Shown: positions 45,756-55,801, numbered from the stretch's first letter. The stretch is DNA of 64,000 nt from Bacillus sp. AFS037270 (GCF_002585305.1 NZ_NUNF01000032.1:62001-126000), one strand, 5' to 3'. The notes: generated by a model from the letters alone, not told the origin. Numbers and translations are program-made.

Positions 45756-47411
45756 ATGAGAGGAAATGGAAGTATTTTCAAAAGTTTAGTAGCGATGTTG
45801 GTATTAATTTTAGTATTAAGTGCCTGCAGCAGTGAATCTAGTACGACCACTTCAACTGAAGAAGCCTCTACAAAGGAAACGGGAAAGCCTACATACGGTG
45901 GGACGTTAGTCAGAGCAGATATATATGGTGATCCACAAAACCTGGATCCGGCTATTCGCTCACATGGAACGAATACTTCAATGATTACCTGGAACATATT
46001 TGAACCTCTTGTTCGCTACGATGCGGTAAAAGGTAAGTTCCTTCCAGCGAATGCGGAAAGCTGGGACATTAGCTCAGATGGAAAGCTCTATTCCTTTACC
46101 TTAAGAAAGGGAGTGAAATTCCACAACGGACGAGAAGTTACAGCTGAAGATTTTAAATACACATTAGAAAGAGTGCTTGCTCCCAAAACAGCTTCGCCAA
46201 ATGCCGGTAGTCTAACAGGAATTGCCGGCAGCCAAGAATTTATGGCTGGAACCAGTAAAGAAGTAACAGGGATTAAAGTGGTTGATCCTACAAAGTTAGA
46301 AATTACTCTTTCAAAACCAGATAACACCTTCTTAACGATCATGTCCTTACCATTTACAGGTGCTGTGCCAAAAGAAGTAGTCGAAGAAAAAGGAGAGAAA
46401 TTTGGTCAGGAGCCAGTTGGCGCAGGACCATTCAAATTCTCGAAGTGGGTAAGAGATAGCGAGATAGATTTAGTTGCAAACGAGGACTATTACGCTGGTA
46501 AGCCTTACTTAGAAAAAGTTGTTTATAAAATCATGATGGATCAAACGGCCCGCGACAACGCGTTTGCTTCCAACCAAATTGATATGATGGTTTTAGGTGA
46601 TGCACAGTATAAGCGTTATGCGACAGACCCGACATTTAAGTCCCAAATTGTCGAAGTGCCAGAATTATTTACTCGAAATATGAAATTTAATCTTGAGAAA
46701 AAGGGACCATGGCAAGATGTTCGTGTCCGTCAAGCTATTAACTATGCGATTGATCGTGACACGATTATCGGTTCTGTTATCCAGGGCAAAGCCTATTCTG
46801 CTCTTGGAGTACTTCCAACTTCGATTCAAGGCTTTAACAAAGGGGTTACAACTTATAAATATAATCCTGCCAAGGCCAAAAAATTGCTTGCAGACGCTGG
46901 CTACTCTGGTGGTTTCACATTAAATATCTTAACCACTTCACATCCAGCTTTTGGATTACCAGCTGTTGAAGCATTAAGCGGATATCTAGAAAAAGTAGGA
47001 ATTAAAGTGAAGACAGAGCAAGTTGATTTTGCTACATTAACCGATCGATTAAATAGCGGTGATTATGAAGTGGCGATGTCCTCAAACGGCGGTTCTACCA
47101 ATCCAGTTGAATATTTAAGCCGCTATTTCCATTCGAAAAATGATGGAGCCTCTGGAAATACGAGTCATTATAACAACCCTGCGGTAGATGTTTTACTGGA
47201 TAAAGCTAGTGAGACGACTGACGACAAGGAAATGATTACCGACATCCAAAAGGCGGAGGATTTAATCGTCAAGGATGCACCATGGTGGTTCTTTAACTAC
47301 AATAAAGCCGTTATTGTGCATCAGAAGTGGATTAAGGGCTTGCAGCCTGTACCGACCGATATCGATTATCAAGATCTGACAAAGGTGTGGGTAGATGAAA
47401 TCCAAGAATAA
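45756..47411 (+). CDS. Dipeptide/oligopeptide-binding lipoprotein of an ABC importer
   Basis: This 551-residue solute-binding protein (SBP family 5, DppA/OppA type) is anchored by a lipobox, LVLSACSS. ATG 45756 (or the GTG just before it) has AAGGGGG 6-9 bases upstream. Family features are LDPAIRSHGTNTSMITWNIFEPL near the start, FTLRKGVKFHNGREVTAEDF (the SBP_bac_5 signature), and RQAINYAIDRDTII. It is the first of five transporter genes in the order binding protein, B, C, D, F. Ligand could be di- or oligopeptides; nearby D-amino-acid enzymes suggest D-residue-containing or wall peptides, by inference. Confidence 0.92.
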   Translation: MRGNGSIFKSLVAMLVLILVLSACSSESSTTTSTEEASTKETGKPTYGGTLVRADIYGDPQNLDPAIRSHGTNTSMITWNIFEPLVRYDAVKGKFLPANAESWDISSDGKLYSFTLRKGVKFHNGREVTAEDFKYTLERVLAPKTASPNAGSLTGIAGSQEFMAGTSKEVTGIKVVDPTKLEITLSKPDNTFLTIMSLPFTGAVPKEVVEEKGEKFGQEPVGAGPFKFSKWVRDSEIDLVANEDYYAGKPYLEKVVYKIMMDQTARDNAFASNQIDMMVLGDAQYKRYATDPTFKSQIVEVPELFTRNMKFNLEKKGPWQDVRVRQAINYAIDRDTIIGSVIQGKAYSALGVLPTSIQGFNKGVTTYKYNPAKAKKLLADAGYSGGFTLNILTTSHPAFGLPAVEALSGYLEKVGIKVKTEQVDFATLTDRLNSGDYEVAMSSNGGSTNPVEYLSRYFHSKNDGASGNTSHYNNPAVDVLLDKASETTDDKEMITDIQKAEDLIVKDAPWWFFNYNKAVIVHQKWIKGLQPVPTDIDYQDLTKVWVDEIQE

Positions 47412-47428
47412 TTGAGGGAGGAAGCAGA

Positions 47429-48367
47429 ATGTTGGGATACACGGTTCGCCGCTTACTAGAAGCCATTCCAATCTGGATTGCGATTACGCTGATTGTATTT
47501 ATCTTAATGAATATTATCCCCGGCGACCCGGTGGCGCAATTAATGGATGCACGCTCAGGTGCCCTGGATAAACATGTGATTGAACAAATAAGGGAAGAGT
47601 GGGGTCTGAATGACCCTCTCGCCCTTCAATATCTGAATTTTCTAAAAGGAGCAGTTGTTGGGGATTTCGGGACCTCCTATCAAACACGCAGTGGAGTTAC
47701 TGAGTTATTGTTGGAACGTATTCCTGTAACAGTCAGTATTACGGTATTGGGTTTACTCATGGCGATTGTGGTGGGAATTACGATTGGAGTCATTGGAGCT
47801 TACAAACGTGGTACTTGGATCGATTCTCTCGTGAGTTCTTTCTCCGTTTCGGGGGTCTCTATTCCTTCCTTCTTTTTAGGATTGATCTTAATGTATATCT
47901 TTGCCGTAAAGTTTAAGATCCTGCCGTCTTCGGGGTACCAAGCAGGAGAATTAAAATTTTTAATCCTTCCGGCTGCGACCCTTGGATTGGCAGTAAGTGG
48001 TGTGATTGCTCGCATCACCCGATCGTCGATGATTGATGTATTGAAGCATGACTTTATCACCACAGCTTATTCCAAAGGAATCTCCTCACTAAGAATTACG
48101 GTGTTGCATGCGTTGAAAAATGCACTGCCGCCCATCATGACGATTATCGGTGTTCAAATGGGACTTTTGCTTTCAGGTGCCGTTATTACCGAAACGATTT
48201 TCGGTCTCCCAGGGGTTGGCCGGCTGATGATTGACAGCATTTTGCAACGGGATTTGCCGACCGTCCAAGGCTGCGTTGTCTTTATTGCCACTGTCTTTTT
48301 ACTAGTAAACTTATTGACAGACCTTTGTTGCCGCTGGATTGATCCGAGAATTAAGATTGAAGCTTAA
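47429..48367 (+). CDS. Peptide ABC transporter permease, DppB type
   Basis: The 312-residue inner-membrane permease has six helices, the long extracytoplasmic loop typical of DppB/OppB after helix 1, the N-terminal MLGYTVRRLLEAIPIWIAI and the LPAATLGLAVSGVIARITRSSM segment preceding the EAA motif. GGGAGGAAG lies just upstream of the ATG. It starts 17 bp after the binding-protein gene and pairs with the C permease. A hairpin follows its stop. Confidence 0.93.
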   Translation: MLGYTVRRLLEAIPIWIAITLIVFILMNIIPGDPVAQLMDARSGALDKHVIEQIREEWGLNDPLALQYLNFLKGAVVGDFGTSYQTRSGVTELLLERIPVTVSITVLGLLMAIVVGITIGVIGAYKRGTWIDSLVSSFSVSGVSIPSFFLGLILMYIFAVKFKILPSSGYQAGELKFLILPAATLGLAVSGVIARITRSSMIDVLKHDFITTAYSKGISSLRITVLHALKNALPPIMTIIGVQMGLLLSGAVITETIFGLPGVGRLMIDSILQRDLPTVQGCVVFIATVFLLVNLLTDLCCRWIDPRIKIEA

Positions 48368-48377
48368 CTCCACATGA

Positions 48378-48406
48378 CCTCCATCGCTCATTAGTAGAGA
48401 TGGAGG
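48378..48406 (+). terminator. Intercistronic hairpin between permease genes
   Basis: CCTCCATC and GATGGAGG form an 8-bp stem with a 13-base loop and no U-tract. More likely an mRNA-stability element than a full terminator. Confidence 0.45.
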
Positions 48407-48435
48407 ACTAAAACAAGACTAAAGGAGATGATTGT

Positions 48436-49320
48436 ATGGAAACTGTTGAAACAACGGTTTTAGAGCAAACGTCCACTTTTCCAAGGCAGAAAGCAAATAA
48501 GAGAAGCATGAGGCTTTCGTTTTCTATGGTCGGGATTGGTTTTGCCGGAATTATCTTATTAGGTACAATAACGGCTCCTCTTATTACACACTATAATCCG
48601 ATTACCAATGACCTGACGCAGGTGTTACAGGCCCCAAGTGCAGCTCACTGGTTTGGTACTGATCATTTAGGGCGTGATTTGTTTACCCGAGTATTGTATG
48701 GCGGTCAAAAATCATTACTTATTGCCATTGCAGTGCAGCTGATGGCAGTGCTGATTGGAACGATGTTAGGACTGTTTTCTGGTTACTTTGGCGGGAAAAC
48801 CGATAAGGTGATTATGGCCATTACAAATATCATATTTAGTTTCCCAGGACTATTGTTCGCCATCGCGATTATGGCAGCGCTTGGACCAAGTGTATTTAAT
48901 CTGATTCTTGCTTTGGGGCTTGTCAGCTGGCCAGAAATATGCCGGTTAGTTCGCTCACAAACACTTTCGTTAAAGGAACGGGAATTTGTTGAGGGAGGTC
49001 ACGCCCTTGGTGCAAGTGTAAGCCGGATTCTTTTTCGGTATATCCTGCCAAACTGTTACGGAAATATAGCGGTGCTCATGACACTTGGGATGGCGACAAC
49101 CATTCTTGCTGAATCTAGTCTAAGTTTTCTTGGGCTAGGAGTGCAGCCGCCAGATCCTAGCTGGGGTTCCATGGTCAATCAAGGAAAAGATTATATGTTC
49201 TTTGCCCCGTGGTATTTGTTTACTCCAGGCATTGTGATGTTTGTCACGATTTTAGGGATTAATTTACTTGGCGATGTTCTTCGCGATTACTTTGATCCGA
49301 AAATGAAATCATCTAAATAA
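48436..49320 (+). CDS. Peptide ABC transporter permease, DppC type
   Basis: This 294-residue second permease has six helices, the HWFGTDHLGRDLFTRVLYGG signature after helix 1 and the EAA-like region FVEGGHALGASVSRILFRYILPN. AGGAGATG precedes the ATG. It completes the membrane pair with the B permease and precedes the D ATPase by 19 bp. Confidence 0.93.
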   Translation: METVETTVLEQTSTFPRQKANKRSMRLSFSMVGIGFAGIILLGTITAPLITHYNPITNDLTQVLQAPSAAHWFGTDHLGRDLFTRVLYGGQKSLLIAIAVQLMAVLIGTMLGLFSGYFGGKTDKVIMAITNIIFSFPGLLFAIAIMAALGPSVFNLILALGLVSWPEICRLVRSQTLSLKEREFVEGGHALGASVSRILFRYILPNCYGNIAVLMTLGMATTILAESSLSFLGLGVQPPDPSWGSMVNQGKDYMFFAPWYLFTPGIVMFVTILGINLLGDVLRDYFDPKMKSSK

Positions 49321-49339
49321 GAAAGGGGTCGGATCTACT

Positions 49340-50329
49340 ATGTCTACTCTCTTAGATGTCCGAGATTTACGTGTCGGTTTTCAGAAAAATGGTGAAATCA
49401 CTGATGTATTAAAAGGTGTTAATTTTTCACTTAACAAAGGGGAAAGTCTTGGAATCGTAGGAGAGTCAGGCTGCGGTAAAAGCATGACTTCCTTGGCAAT
49501 CATGGGCTTGTTAAAAAACAAGGGTTTGATTGCAACAAAAGGCGAAATTTTATGGGAAGGAGATAATCTGTTAACTAATACAAATCAAGACTGGAGGCGT
49601 CTGCGCGGGAATGATATCGCGATGATTTTTCAAGAACCGATGACGGCTCTAAACCCGCTAATAACGATTGGCAAGCAAATTACCGAACAAATTCTTGCTC
49701 ATCAATCGATCAGTAAAAAGGAGGCGAACGAGAAAGCCATCGAGATGTTGAAGCTTGTTGGGATTCCATCTCCTGAACAGAGAATGAAAGCCTATCCGCA
49801 TGAATTATCTGGTGGGATGAGGCAGAGGGCTATGATTGCGATGGCGTTATCCTGTGAACCAAGGTTACTGATTGCGGATGAACCAACAACAGCCCTCGAT
49901 GTAACGATACAGGCACAAATATTGGACCTTTTATCCATGGTCATGAAAAAAATGGATATGTCGTTGATTTTGATTACACACGATTTAGGAGTGGTCGCCA
50001 ATTATTGTGAAAAAGTGATTGTGATGTACGCCGGAAAGGTAATGGAAGAAGCGACTAAGGATCAATTATTTGCTGAACCGCTTCACCCGTATACCAAAGG
50101 CCTTCTTCAATCGGTTATGTCCATTGAAGAACAAAGTGAACGGATTTATTCGATTCCAGGCCGGGTTCCATTACCGGATGAGCAGGTAAAAGGCTGTGTG
50201 TTTCACGATCGCTGTACATACGCGATCCATCAATGTTCTAGCCAAGAACCACCGCTGATGAGCTTAGAAGATGGACGGAAGGTCAGTTGTTTCCGCCATA
50301 AAGAAATCCTGGAAGGGGGAGGCGTGTAA
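49340..50329 (+). CDS. Peptide ABC transporter ATPase, DppD type
   Basis: The 329-residue ATP-binding subunit carries Walker A GESGCGKS, the LSGGMRQR signature, Walker [13 protein letters not shown] and the switch His in THDLGVV. The C-terminal oligopeptide extension has cysteines (GCVFHDRC and later CSSQEPP) that hold an Fe-S cluster in this family. Start ATG 49340 behind GGGGTCG/AAAGGGG. It overlaps the next ATPase gene by 1 bp (TAATG). Confidence 0.94.
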   Translation: MSTLLDVRDLRVGFQKNGEITDVLKGVNFSLNKGESLGIVGESGCGKSMTSLAIMGLLKNKGLIATKGEILWEGDNLLTNTNQDWRRLRGNDIAMIFQEPMTALNPLITIGKQITEQILAHQSISKKEANEKAIEMLKLVGIPSPEQRMKAYPHELSGGMRQRAMIAMALSCEPRLLIADEPTTALDVTIQAQILDLLSMVMKKMDMSLILITHDLGVVANYCEKVIVMYAGKVMEEATKDQLFAEPLHPYTKGLLQSVMSIEEQSERIYSIPGRVPLPDEQVKGCVFHDRCTYAIHQCSSQEPPLMSLEDGRKVSCFRHKEILEGGGV

Positions 50330-51324
50330 TGTCGACAGTTGTAGCTGAAAAAGAGCCTTTAATGGAAATTAGTCATCTTAAAAAATACTTTCCTATTAAA
50401 CAAGGATTATTTAATCGCATCAAGGGTCAGGCACCTCCGGTTGTGAAGGCCGTAGATGATGTGAACTTTACCATTTATAAAGGAGAGACTCTGGCACTTG
50501 TTGGGGAGTCCGGCTGTGGAAAAAGTACAACAGGGCGCTCCTTATTGCGGTTAATTGAACCAACCGATGGCAAAGTGCTTTTTGAAGGGAAAAATATTCT
50601 TGAACATTCAAGTCAGGAACTAAAGAAAGCCAGAAGGGAGATGCAAATTGTCTTTCAAGATCCTTATGCTTCCCTTCATCCTCGGATGACAGTGGCTGAA
50701 ATCATCGCTGAACCCCTCCATATACATAAGGTTGGGACAATGGCGGAACGGGGGAAAAGAGTCGAGAGTTTAATGGAAACCGTGGGTCTTTCTTCCAGAA
50801 TGAAGAATCGGTATCCACATGAATTTTCAGGCGGACAAAGGCAGCGAATAGGCATCGCCAAGGCCCTGGCACTTAATCCGAAGCTTGTCATTTGTGATGA
50901 GCCAGTATCTGCTCTTGATGTATCCGTCCAAGCACAGGTCATTAACTTGTTTAAAGACCTCCAGAAGGAATTCCATTTAACGTACTTATTTATTTCTCAC
51001 GATCTAAGTGTTGTAAAGCACATTTCTGATCGTGTGGGCGTCATGTATCTAGGGAAGTTGGTAGAAATCGCTAAAACAGAGGATCTTTTTAATCGGCCTA
51101 AACATCCTTATACCAAAGCGCTATTATCGGCAAGACCTATGATTCATGATAAGGATCAAATGGAGCGGATTGTACTTGAAGGGGAGCTGCCAACCCCTCT
51201 GAATCCCCCAAGTGGCTGCCGTTTCCATACACGTTGTCCTTTTAAAACGGAAAGATGTGTGGTTGAGGAGCCTAACATTAAAGATATGGGAGACGGTCAT
51301 CAACTTGCTTGTCATTTAATATAA
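50329..51324 (+). CDS. Peptide ABC transporter ATPase, DppF type
   Basis: This 331-residue second ATPase forms a heterodimer with the D subunit. It has Walker [10 protein letters not shown], the FSGGQRQR signature, Walker [13 protein letters not shown] and the SHDLSVV switch, with the C-terminal cysteine-containing extension [18 protein letters not shown] lies just upstream of the start. It is the last transporter gene; the 21-bp-period repeat follows. Confidence 0.94.
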   Translation: MSTVVAEKEPLMEISHLKKYFPIKQGLFNRIKGQAPPVVKAVDDVNFTIYKGETLALVGESGCGKSTTGRSLLRLIEPTDGKVLFEGKNILEHSSQELKKARREMQIVFQDPYASLHPRMTVAEIIAEPLHIHKVGTMAERGKRVESLMETVGLSSRMKNRYPHEFSGGQRQRIGIAKALALNPKLVICDEPVSALDVSVQAQVINLFKDLQKEFHLTYLFISHDLSVVKHISDRVGVMYLGKLVEIAKTEDLFNRPKHPYTKALLSARPMIHDKDQMERIVLEGELPTPLNPPSGCRFHTRCPFKTERCVVEEPNIKDMGDGHQLACHLI

Positions 51325-51376
51325 GAAGAGAATTTTTTTAGGTTAATAGTGCACTTTCAGGAGGTCTAAAGGTATA

Positions 51377-51440
51377 TATCGGCGGTTCTTTAACGGATAT
51401 CGGTCATTTCAAACGGAATATCAGCGATTTCGGCAAAAAG
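51377..51440. repeat. Three tandem degenerate 21-bp units (TATCGGC... type)
   Basis: Units begin TATCGGCGGTT (51377), TATCGGTCATT (51398) and TATCAGCGATT (51419), exactly 21 bp apart; the first two continue to ACGGA or ACGGAA. The third ends in GGCAAAAA. They lie between the peptide transporter and the MFS gene, in no reading frame. The unit sequence differs from the 42.1-kb array but the period is the same. Confidence 0.75.
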
Positions 51441-51465
51441 CAGGCTTAATAAGAAAGGATCAACT

Positions 51466-52665
51466 ATGACCAGAAAGTCGTTTTATTTATTATCTTTCAT
51501 TATGTTGCTATCAATGACAGGGTATGGTGTCGTTCTTCCAGCGTTGCCATATTTGGCCGACAACTTAGGCCTGAGTTCCTTTCAAATGGGAAGTTTGATT
51601 ACTGGCTGGGCGTTAACTCAATTCCTTGTGGTACCGTTTTGGGGGAGGCTTATTGACCGCATCGGCCGAAAACCTGTATTGCTGATTGGTTTGTTTGGAT
51701 TTGGGATTGCCTTTTTATTGATGGTTTTTGCTGAATCTTACGGGCAGCTCCTTGTTATTCGGATCATTGGTGCGATGTTGTCGAGCGGAACACAGCCTGC
51801 TGCTCTGGCACTGGTAATTGATTCAAATGAAAAGGAAAAAAGGAGCAAGGCCCTTGCCAATATGGGAGCTGCTAATGCCCTTGGTTTCCTTTGCGGTCCA
51901 ACCGTAGGCGGGATTTTTTCCCCGATGGGATTGCATGCGCCCTTTATTGCAGCCGGAATACTTAGTCTGAGTACCATTCCATTTGTACATTTTCTCTTGA
52001 GTGAGCCGGAGCAGAAGAATCAAAAGCTAAAGGAGGTTTCCTTTAAGGATACGTTAAAGCATATGGTGAAGCCGGGCTATCGTAATCTGCTGCTGATTAC
52101 CTTTGGTTTAGCCGTTTCAACTTCTAGTTTGTTTGGGGTCTTAGGCTACTTTATGATTGACCGATTTCAATCCTCTGCCAGCGAAACAGGGCTTGCCTTT
52201 AGTGCTCAATCACTGTCATCTGTCGTTATTCAAATGTTATTCATGGGTTTCATTCTATCGAAACTTCATGAAGTGTCTATTACGAAAATAGGGTTACTAA
52301 TAGAGATTATCGGGTTTGCCTGTATCGCATTTTCTGTTACCACTTGGATGGTTTTCGCGGGCTGTTTATTGGTTGGGGCAGGGCAGGCCATCGCAAGACC
52401 AACGATTATCTCGCTAATATCAAAGTTGGAATCTGTTGGGCAAGGGACGGTGATGGGATTTCAGCAATCCATGGATAGCCTTGGAAGAAGTGTTGGACCG
52501 CTTTTTGCCGGCTGGATCTTCATGTTCCACCCTTCAGCACCGTTTGTTTTTTCATCCTGTATTTGCTTGGTCCTCTTTGTGTTTATCGTACTCAATCTCA
52601 AAAAAGAAAGTCATTCTTATATACGAGAAAAGGAGACGGGAAATGAATATCTTGCTAAACAATAA
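51466..52665 (+). CDS. Major facilitator superfamily transporter
   Basis: This 399-residue carrier has twelve predicted helices and the MFS motif A, GRLIDRIGRKPVL, between helices 2 and 3. It resembles the drug/metabolite proton antiporters (DHA1-like) of Bacillus. AAAGGA precedes the ATG. Its last 23 bp overlap the start of the D-amino-acid transaminase gene, so the two are coupled, which suggests export or import of a related amino acid or keto acid instead of a drug. The substrate is not identifiable. Confidence 0.87.
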   Translation: MTRKSFYLLSFIMLLSMTGYGVVLPALPYLADNLGLSSFQMGSLITGWALTQFLVVPFWGRLIDRIGRKPVLLIGLFGFGIAFLLMVFAESYGQLLVIRIIGAMLSSGTQPAALALVIDSNEKEKRSKALANMGAANALGFLCGPTVGGIFSPMGLHAPFIAAGILSLSTIPFVHFLLSEPEQKNQKLKEVSFKDTLKHMVKPGYRNLLLITFGLAVSTSSLFGVLGYFMIDRFQSSASETGLAFSAQSLSSVVIQMLFMGFILSKLHEVSITKIGLLIEIIGFACIAFSVTTWMVFAGCLLVGAGQAIARPTIISLISKLESVGQGTVMGFQQSMDSLGRSVGPLFAGWIFMFHPSAPFVFSSCICLVLFVFIVLNLKKESHSYIREKETGNEYLAKQ

Positions 52666-53488
52666 GATCGTTCCAAGAGAGTGCTTTACAGTAGACTTAG
52701 AGGATCGAGGCTTTCAATTTGGCGATGGGATCTACGAGGTTATTCGAATCTATGATGGAGTCTTCTTCGAATGGGAGGCACATCTTGAAAGGTTAGTACG
52801 GAGTGCCAAAGAACTGATGCTCCCATTGCCGGCAGCCATTAATACACTCTATCAAAATCTTCAGCTGCTTGTGAAAGACAGTAAAGTTACCAATGGTACT
52901 GTCTATATCCAAGTGACCCGCGGTACAGCTCCCAGGTTCCATGCATTTCCGAAAAAAACGGAGCCAACGTTAGTGGCGTATGTACGCGAAATGGAGCGGC
53001 CGCTCGGACAAATGAGAAGCGGAATAAAAGTCGTTACTGCTGAGGATATCCGTTGGTTAAGAGTAGATATCAAGAGTCTTAATTTACTAGGCAATGTTTT
53101 GGCCAAACAAAAAGCGGTTGAACAGGGCGGAGCGGAAGCGATACTAATCCGGGACGGGATTGTGACAGAAGGAAGCAGTTCGAATCTGTTTGCAATCAAA
53201 GGCAAGCAATGCTTTACACACCCAGCCAATCACTTGATTTTAAATGGAATCACTCGTCAAGTGGTGCTTCGTTTGCTGAAAAATACCGATTTAATTTTAC
53301 AAGAAACTCCATTTACTTTGGATGAATTATTGGAAATGGATGAGGTGTTCATAACAAATACGGGCCAGGAAATATGCCCTGTTATTCAAGTTGACGAGTA
53401 TAAAATTGGTAAAGAAACACCTGGAGTCTATACTCGACTGTTACAATCCGCCTTTGAAGCATTGTTAGGTTCTGTAATCTCTATCTAA
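52643..53488 (+). CDS. dat: D-amino-acid transaminase (fold-type IV PLP enzyme)
   Basis: The 281-residue enzyme transfers amino groups between D-amino acids and keto acids. ATG 52643 is chosen because AGGAGACGGG precedes it; this gives the usual Dat length (about 280), and any longer reading lies within the MFS gene. Family features are LEDRGFQFGDGIYEVIRIYDG at the N-terminus, the PLP lysine in LLGNVLAKQKAVEQG (near 145) and the phosphate-binding GIVTEGSSSNLFAI. Branched-chain aminotransferase or aminodeoxychorismate lyase are related alternatives, but the motif set suits Dat. It could supply D-Ala/D-Glu or break down D-residues. Confidence 0.87.
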   Translation: MNILLNNKIVPRECFTVDLEDRGFQFGDGIYEVIRIYDGVFFEWEAHLERLVRSAKELMLPLPAAINTLYQNLQLLVKDSKVTNGTVYIQVTRGTAPRFHAFPKKTEPTLVAYVREMERPLGQMRSGIKVVTAEDIRWLRVDIKSLNLLGNVLAKQKAVEQGGAEAILIRDGIVTEGSSSNLFAIKGKQCFTHPANHLILNGITRQVVLRLLKNTDLILQETPFTLDELLEMDEVFITNTGQEICPVIQVDEYKIGKETPGVYTRLLQSAFEALLGSVISI

Positions 53489-53548
53489 AAGGTAGATTGA
53501 CTTAAATAAGTATTTGAAATCGACAACTTACTTTTAGGAGGTATTATT

Positions 53549-54772
53549 TTGACAACCTTAAAAGAATTTACCTATTCAAAACGATTTCCCAATCTACCTT
53601 TAATCGCGGCTGCGTTTGCGGATCAGCACCCTGACTTAATTCCCCTCGCTTTTGGTTTGCCTGCGAAAGAATCTTTTAATCTATCGCTTATGGAGGAGTC
53701 TTCTGTTGTGGCCATCCAAAAAGGGGGAGTAAAACCGCTTGAATATGGAGGCGGAAATGGTCCTAAGATGGTTGCCGAATGGATTAAACAAAGATCGCTG
53801 TTACGTTCGGTTCGTGCGGAGACGAATGAAATACTCGTTACGGCCGGCTCAAGTCAGGCTATTGATATCGCTACTAGGACATTAACAGACCCTGGAGACC
53901 ATGTATGGGTGGAAGGGCCATCTTTTTTCGGAGCGATTCGGCAGTTTTTATTGGCGGAAACAAAGTTAACTTCATTTCCGGTCGACGAAGATGGAATAAG
54001 GGTAGATTTAGTTGAGGATAAGCTGAAGGAAGCTAGAAAAAATGGCCGTCCAATGCCAAAAGTGCTTTATGTTATGCCAAACTACCATAATCCGACAGGG
54101 GTTAGTCTTTCGCTTGAAAGAAGAAAAAAACTGGCCGAGTTGGCCTATGAATATAACTTTTATGTGCTTGAGGATGACGCCTATGTAGAGTTAAGCTTTA
54201 CGGGAGAATACGTCCCTTCCATTTATTCTTTTGGACCCGAACGTGTGATTTATTTAAGTACCTTTTCTAAAATAGTTGCCCCAGGTATCCGAATGGGCTG
54301 GGCTGTTGCGAGCGAACCGTTAATTAATAAAATGCGGATGTTAAAATCGGACGGTTCGACGAGTGTGTATGTTCAAGAAATCGTTTCGCAATTTTTAAAA
54401 ACGATTGATTTTGATCAGCATGTAGATTTCCTGAATTCTATCTATCGTTCAAGGATGGAAGCCATGGTGGTGGCGATCGAGGAAGCATTTGATAGAGACG
54501 TCTCTTATATTGTGCCAGAAGGGGGATTTTTCCTATGGTTAACCTTTCCACAAGGTACTGATACGAGTATGTTTATGCGGCAATCACTACAAAAGGGTGT
54601 CAGCTATTTAGACGGGGCACATTTTTATTTGAATGCAGATGAAAAGAATCATATCCGCCTCGGTTTTACCTACTGCAACGAGGAAGAAATTAAACGGGGA
54701 ATTGAGCGTTTGGCGGAGTCCTATCAAGAACACAAGCAAAAAAACTTCGTCTTAGAGGGGGTAAAAGAATGA
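53549..54772 (+). CDS. PLP-dependent aminotransferase, class I/II (LysN / 2-aminoadipate-type)
   Basis: This 407-residue fold-type I aminotransferase lacks the GntR domain of MocR relatives. It starts at TTG 53549 behind AGGAGG. PLP-binding features are TAGSSQAIDIATRTL, YVMPNYHNPTGVSLS (Asn), DDAYVELSF (Asp) and the Schiff-base Lys in STFSKIVAPGIRMGW. It overlaps the hydroxyacid dehydrogenase gene by 4 bp. Together they can convert an amino acid to keto acid and on to a 2-hydroxy acid, or the reverse. The natural amino acid is unknown. Confidence 0.88.
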   Translation: MTTLKEFTYSKRFPNLPLIAAAFADQHPDLIPLAFGLPAKESFNLSLMEESSVVAIQKGGVKPLEYGGGNGPKMVAEWIKQRSLLRSVRAETNEILVTAGSSQAIDIATRTLTDPGDHVWVEGPSFFGAIRQFLLAETKLTSFPVDEDGIRVDLVEDKLKEARKNGRPMPKVLYVMPNYHNPTGVSLSLERRKKLAELAYEYNFYVLEDDAYVELSFTGEYVPSIYSFGPERVIYLSTFSKIVAPGIRMGWAVASEPLINKMRMLKSDGSTSVYVQEIVSQFLKTIDFDQHVDFLNSIYRSRMEAMVVAIEEAFDRDVSYIVPEGGFFLWLTFPQGTDTSMFMRQSLQKGVSYLDGAHFYLNADEKNHIRLGFTYCNEEEIKRGIERLAESYQEHKQKNFVLEGVKE

Positions 54773-55764
54773 AGGTAATGACCCCAAAAGTTTCACCTTC
54801 TATATATATCCGCTACAACCTTCCGGAGGTGTACCTTAAACAATTTAAGGAGATTTGCCCTAATATTGTGGTGGAACCATGGAATTTTGATGAACCCGAA
54901 CCAGAGGTAACCGTCGATTTATCAGAATGTGAGATTCTTTTAACCTTAGGCATGCGAGACAACCTGAATATTCTCAAAAAGGCTAAAAACGTAAAATGGG
55001 TTCATTCCATTAGTGCTGGGTTGGATGCGATGCTCACCGATGTGGTGAAAAACAGTGACGTCATCATTACCAATGCTAAAGGATGTACCTCTGTTCCAAT
55101 CGCAGAACATACAATTGCTTTAATTTCAGCATTTGCTAGGGATATACCGACGATGGTAAAAAAACAAAGAACGCAGGAATGGTGCAAAATGCTGCCAGTT
55201 AGAACTCTCGCAGGCTCTACAGTGGGGATTATTGGCTACGGGGAAATCGGCTATGAAATTGCCAAACGTTGTAAAGGTTTAGAAATGAAGGTGATTGGCT
55301 GCCGCAGAAACCCTGATAAGAAAAACAAGAAACATGAACCAGCAGATGTAGTGATCGGTATGGACCAAGTAGATGAAGTGCTCGCGAAATCAGATTATGT
55401 CGTAGTGGCCCTCCCTTCCACAAAAGATACCATCCATTTTATGAATAAAGAGCGTTTTAGCAAAATGAAAAAAGATAGTTACTTGATCAATGTCGGACGT
55501 GGGAATACAGTTGCCGAAAAGGATTTAGTCGATTGCCTGAGAAACGGCAAAATCGCTGGGGCAGGGCTTGATGTGTTTGAGGTCGAGCCGTTACCGAAAG
55601 ATCATCCGTTTTGGTATATGGACAATGTGATTGTCTCACCGCATAATGCCTATAACTCGAGTAATCATTCAGAACGGGTTATGAAGTTGATTTTAGAAAA
55701 CCTTACGCGTTTCTATAAGGGGATCCCACTTCTTAACGTCGTTGATAAAAAATTAGGTTACTAA
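54769..55764 (+). CDS. D-isomer-specific 2-hydroxyacid dehydrogenase
   Basis: This 331-residue NAD(P)-dependent enzyme reduces a 2-keto acid to a D-2-hydroxy acid. The nucleotide motif is GSTVGIIGYGEIGYEIAKR, the catalytic Arg lies in LINVGRGNTV, Glu in GLDVFEVEPLP and His in VSPHNAYNSS. GGGGG lies before the ATG, which overlaps the upstream aminotransferase stop (ATGA), so they are translationally coupled. A glyoxylate/hydroxypyruvate or phenylpyruvate-type substrate is possible but not shown. It ends the transporter-deamination gene series and precedes a terminator. Confidence 0.9.
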   Translation: MKVMTPKVSPSIYIRYNLPEVYLKQFKEICPNIVVEPWNFDEPEPEVTVDLSECEILLTLGMRDNLNILKKAKNVKWVHSISAGLDAMLTDVVKNSDVIITNAKGCTSVPIAEHTIALISAFARDIPTMVKKQRTQEWCKMLPVRTLAGSTVGIIGYGEIGYEIAKRCKGLEMKVIGCRRNPDKKNKKHEPADVVIGMDQVDEVLAKSDYVVVALPSTKDTIHFMNKERFSKMKKDSYLINVGRGNTVAEKDLVDCLRNGKIAGAGLDVFEVEPLPKDHPFWYMDNVIVSPHNAYNSSNHSERVMKLILENLTRFYKGIPLLNVVDKKLGY

Positions 55765-55801
55765 GATAGTTTTTTCTGAACAATAGTATGAGATCAAAGT
55801 G

